Program-made: the position numbers and the translations under genes
Assembly (NCBI GenBank): GCA_964431205.1
Contig: CAYSIX010000026.1
Coordinates: forward strand, 1-24,949
Reading direction: 5' to 3'
Length of the DNA stretch: 24,949 nt
Origin: CAYSIX01 sp964431205
GTDB lineage: Bacteria; Planctomycetota; Phycisphaerae; Phycisphaerales; Phycisphaeraceae
Shown here: positions 22,578 to 24,949 of the stretch, piece after piece
How the letters are laid out: each line of letters starts with the position of its first letter
Position numbering within the stretch: position 1 is the first letter of the stretch
Notes under the pieces: model-generated
What the model saw: only the letters and a program-made list of their open reading frames with translations
Told to the model about the DNA's origin: nothing
Database searches by the model: none

Positions 22578-23999
22578 CAGGCAGTTCATAAGTTCTGTGA
22601 ATTGTTCGCCGCGCTGCTCGTAGTTCGTGAACTGGTCCCATGAGGCGCAGCCGGGCGAGAGCAGCACGACCTCTCCGGCCGCGGCACGATTCAGCGCCGC
22701 CTCGACCGCGCGCTCCAGCGTCCCGCACCGCATCACCTTCGCCGTCGAACCGGGCGACTGCTCGGCCGCGTCCGCGATCGCGTCGCCCGTCGCGCCGATC
22801 GTGTAGATGCCCGCGCACGTCTCGGCCGCCAGACGCGCCAGCGGTGTCAGGTCGCTACCCTTGTCGTATCCGCCGAGGATCACGTGCACCGTGCCGGGCT
22901 CGAAGCTGCGGATCGCGAGCATCGCGGCCTCGGGCGTGGTGGACTTAGAGTCGTTGAAGCAGCGCACGCCGTCGCGCTCGGCGACGAACTGCAGGCGGTG
23001 GGTCAGGCCGGGAAAATCGGCGACGAGTTTGTCGGGGTCCCGCCACGCGCGATCGGGCAACGCCGCTTCACACGCGTTCAGCGCGGCGTTGGCGTTGAAC
23101 TGGTTGTGCTCGCCGGGGATGAGCAGCGGAAGCGTCGGCGGCCGATCGCTGAGCACGAACGTGCGGGCGCGCGAGACCCAGTCGGAGACGAGCGGGCCGA
23201 GCAGGGCGACGTCGCGAGCGCTCTGGTGATCGAGGATGACGCGCTTGGCCGCGGCGTAGGCGTCGAGCGAGCCGTGCCAGTCGAGGTGATTGGGCATGAG
23301 GTTGGTGACGACGGCGACGTGCGGCGACCATCGCGCCGGGCGCAGATACTCGAGCATGAAGCTGGACAGCTCGAGGACGACCCAGTCGTCGGGCTGGATC
23401 TGATCGACGACGGGCAGGAGTGACCCGCCGAGGTTGCCGCCGACCCAGACGTGGAAGGGGGGCGATGGGGGCGGGGACGGCGCGGTGTCGGGTGGGTGTG
23501 CAGAACGCGTGTCGCTGAAGCGAGGCGGGACAAGGCGTTGATTCGGGCGAGGCGGGGCGGGTTCTTCGCCCTCGGCGATCTTACGAAGCACGTGGCCGAT
23601 CATCGCCGTGGTGGTGCTCTTGCCCGCGGTGCCGGTGACGCCGATGGTGCGCTGGCGGTTGGGCAGGTGCTCGATGAGCAGGCGGACTTCGGTGGTCAGC
23701 GGGACGCCGGCGCGTGTCGCGGCTTCGATGTACGGGTTGGTTCGCGGCTTGACGGCGGGATTGACCACGACCAGGTCGGCCGAGGCGAAGTCGGCTTCGT
23801 CGTGACCGCCGAGGCGGAAGCGCAGGCGATCGGGCGGCAGGTCCTCGAGCTGGGCGAGGCTCTGGGCCAGCTCGCGCTCGGGCAGCAGGTCGGTCACCAA
23901 GACCGAGGCGCCGCGTTGGACGAGAAAGCGCGTGGCGCCGACGCCGCCGCCGAAGCGGCCCAGGCCCATGACGACGACACGGCGACCGGCCAGGTCCAT
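22569..23999 (-). CDS. murD: UDP-N-acetylmuramoylalanine--D-glutamate ligase with Pro-rich insertion
   Basis: A 476-residue MurD, which adds D-Glu to UDP-MurNAc-L-Ala in cytoplasmic peptidoglycan synthesis. The N-terminal Rossmann domain (VVVMGLGRFGGGVGATRFL) is followed by VVVNPAVKPRTNPYIEAA, the ATP loop GVTGTAGKSTTTAMIGHVL (120-138; Ala replaces the usual Asn in GTNGKST), VWVGGNLGGSLL, WVVLELSSFML, VVTNLMPNHLDWHGSLDAYAAAK, HRLQFVAERDGVRCFNDSKSTTPEAAMLAI and VHVILGGYDKGSDLTPL; all core MurD motifs are present. Residues ~145-182, between the helix after the ATP loop and the VGGN strand, are an extra Pro/Arg-rich segment (EEPAPPRPNQRLVPPRFSDT and following) absent from typical MurD. Its DNA carries a palindromic repeat copy (23513-23529). 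Start ATG23999 has no clear Shine-Dalgarno. Other mur genes are not adjacent. Confidence 0.94.
   Translation of the reverse strand: MDLAGRRVVVMGLGRFGGGVGATRFLVQRGASVLVTDLLPERELAQSLAQLEDLPPDRLRFRLGGHDEADFASADLVVVNPAVKPRTNPYIEAATRAGVPLTTEVRLLIEHLPNRQRTIGVTGTAGKSTTTAMIGHVLRKIAEGEEPAPPRPNQRLVPPRFSDTRSAHPPDTAPSPPPSPPFHVWVGGNLGGSLLPVVDQIQPDDWVVLELSSFMLEYLRPARWSPHVAVVTNLMPNHLDWHGSLDAYAAAKRVILDHQSARDVALLGPLVSDWVSRARTFVLSDRPPTLPLLIPGEHNQFNANAALNACEAALPDRAWRDPDKLVADFPGLTHRLQFVAERDGVRCFNDSKSTTPEAAMLAIRSFEPGTVHVILGGYDKGSDLTPLARLAAETCAGIYTIGATGDAIADAAEQSPGSTAKVMRCGTLERAVEAALNRAAAGEVVLLSPGCASWDQFTNYEQRGEQFTELMNCLST
23513..23529 (+). repeat. dispersed repeat copy inside murD
   Basis: CGCTGAAGCGAGGCGGG is identical over 17 bases to 24067-24083, and its first 14 bases recur (minus strand) in the palindrome at 18183-18206. 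The CGC-TGAA-GCG core is self-complementary. Read on the murD strand it encodes part of RLVPPRFSDT in the extra segment. Confidence 0.7.
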
Positions 24000-24061
24000 G
24001 TCGGGATCGTAGCGAGTCGGTCGCGCGTTTTCGGGGTCGGAGAATCTCGGTCGGGGCCTCC

Positions 24062-24083
24062 CGCCGCGCTGAAGCGAGGCGGG
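24062..24083 (+). repeat. dispersed repeat copy between murD and the pseudopilin-like gene
   Basis: CGCCGCGCTGAAGCGAGGCG is the core of a near-perfect hairpin (CCGCC/GGCGG and CGC/GCG arms with one mismatch, TGAA loop). It shares 17 bases with the copy inside murD. A related AAGCGAGGCGG follows at 24113-24123. Confidence 0.65.
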
Positions 24084-24137
24084 CCCGGGGCCTGGGCGGC
24101 GAGGGGGGCCGCAAGCGAGGCGGATCGCGTGTCGGGA

Positions 24138-24947
24138 TCAGGGGACGAGGAAGCTGTCGAACACGTCGGCGGGCTGCTCGGTGCCGGTGTATCGGCGGAT
24201 GCCGTCGGCGGTCCAGATGTTGTCGGATTCGGTGCGGCCGTCGCCGTTGCGGGTGATCGTCGGGCGGACGGACCAGCTCACGCTGGCGTCGGCCCGGAGC
24301 ACGTTCTGGCCCGGCGTGACGTGGCGTTGGCTGGGCGAGAGCATCGAGATCCCGCGGTCGAACGTCACCCGGCCGACCCGCACGACGAACAGCGGGTTCT
24401 TGTCGGCGAGGATCGCCAGCGACGGCGCCGCGTCGAGTCGTTGCGGCTGGGGCGTGAACTGGTTCTGGAAGCTGTACGAGACGGCCTCGGGGCTGTTCCA
24501 GTCCACGTGCTGGCGGGTCAACTGCCCGGGCTTGGGGGCGTTTTCGTTTTCGGGGCAGGCGAGCGTCTCCGGCGCGGCGTACCCGGCGCGGACCAGGACG
24601 TAGAGGTTGGCGGAGTTGGACTGGGCGGCGTGGCCGACGTTCCACCACACGTCGCCGGGGGTCATCTGAGCGCGGGGCATGACCCCGCCGTGGTCGTTGG
24701 CGTAGAGGCTCAGGCCGTGACCGGCCATGGCGAGGTTGGTGGCGCAGGCGAGGCGGTTGGACTCGGCACGGCTGCGTTCGATCGAGGGCATCAGCAGCGT
24801 CAGGCCAATCAGGAAGATCGCCGCCGCCGAGACCACCTCGCGCCAGCCGATGCCCAGGTCCCAGCGTGACCCGCTGAGCATCTGCACCTGCTCGGCGAAG
24901 CGCTGCTGTTGTCGGGCGGCCTGGACACGGGCGAGGGTCCGGTCCAC
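24138..24947 (-). CDS. Pseudopilin-like/DUF1559-type protein, probably 5'-incomplete
   Basis: The visible 269 residues contain one membrane helix (VVSAAAIFLIGLTLLMPSIERSR, about 38-60) followed by SNRLACATNLAMAGHGLSLYANDHGGVMPR. This 'hydrophobic helix, then R-x-x-C-x-x-N-L-x-x-x-G-x-x-L-x-x-Y-A-x-D' pattern is that of the pseudopilin-like proteins abundant in Planctomycetota, and RHVTPGQNVLRADASVSW near the end matches their H-X9-DG type motif, with Ala in place of the final Gly. The likely location is the envelope. Unlike typical members it has ~37 residues before the helix, and the first codon seen is GTG at the very edge, so the true start probably lies outside the window and the N-terminus may belong to a cytoplasmic extension. 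The function is unknown. Confidence 0.75.
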   Translation of the reverse strand: MDRTLARVQAARQQQRFAEQVQMLSGSRWDLGIGWREVVSAAAIFLIGLTLLMPSIERSRAESNRLACATNLAMAGHGLSLYANDHGGVMPRAQMTPGDVWWNVGHAAQSNSANLYVLVRAGYAAPETLACPENENAPKPGQLTRQHVDWNSPEAVSYSFQNQFTPQPQRLDAAPSLAILADKNPLFVVRVGRVTFDRGISMLSPSQRHVTPGQNVLRADASVSWSVRPTITRNGDGRTESDNIWTADGIRRYTGTEQPADVFDSFLVP

Positions 24948-24949
24948 CA

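Overview
The window is a GC-rich chromosomal stretch of a bacterium that I would place in the Planctomycetota, most likely a Phycisphaerae-type lineage. The evidence is a secreted protein (12080-13669) that combines two dockerin-like 'GDGDVDAFDLG' repeats with a PEP-CTERM sorting tail, a pseudopilin-like protein with an H-X9-DG type end (24138 to the right edge), and the general gene style. This placement is inference; there is no rRNA gene here to confirm it.

Layout, left to right. (1) 1-560: the C-terminal part of an acetate kinase on the minus strand whose N-terminal third is missing and replaced by a tRNA-Gln(CTG) gene on the plus strand. (2) 664-4003: a surface-polysaccharide cassette with two WcaF-like hexapeptide acyltransferases flanking a minus-strand ORF that joins a family 2 glycosyltransferase to an NAD-dependent sugar epimerase/dehydratase. 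(3) 4075-6734: a nitrogen operon on the minus strand: a sigma-54 promoter, a long structured leader with a terminator-like hairpin, the ammonium transporter amtB, and two tandem P-II genes that both lack the uridylylation tyrosine. (4) 7144-10748: a circularly permuted ATP-grasp gene and an alpha-E gene in tandem, then a convergent zinc metallopeptidase; these families are linked in predicted peptide-ligation systems. (5) 11008-13749: purC with a clear terminator, behind the PEP-CTERM gene with its own sigma-70-like promoter. (6) 13931-18147: a sugar uptake operon of an SMP-30/gluconolactonase-like enzyme, a membrane-anchored solute-binding protein and two ABC permeases with TAGTG and ATGA junctions; no ATPase is encoded here. 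(7) 18247-20627: an MFS transporter and a TauE/SafE permease that diverge with only 17 bp between start codons. (8) 20703-21657: htpX behind a second strong sigma-54 promoter match. (9) 21742-22577: a compact two-gene module of unknown function that looks richer in A+T than its neighbours. (10) 22569-24949: murD with an unusual proline-rich insertion carrying a dispersed palindromic repeat, then the pseudopilin-like gene at the edge.

The points most worth checking are the two near-identical sigma-54 promoters (amtB and htpX), the attenuator-like leader of amtB, the modification-site-less P-II pair, the glycosyltransferase-epimerase fusion with a strong internal ribosome binding site, the unknown ATGA-linked gene pair, and the repeat-derived insertion inside MurD. 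No CRISPR array, insertion sequence, integrase or rRNA gene was seen.
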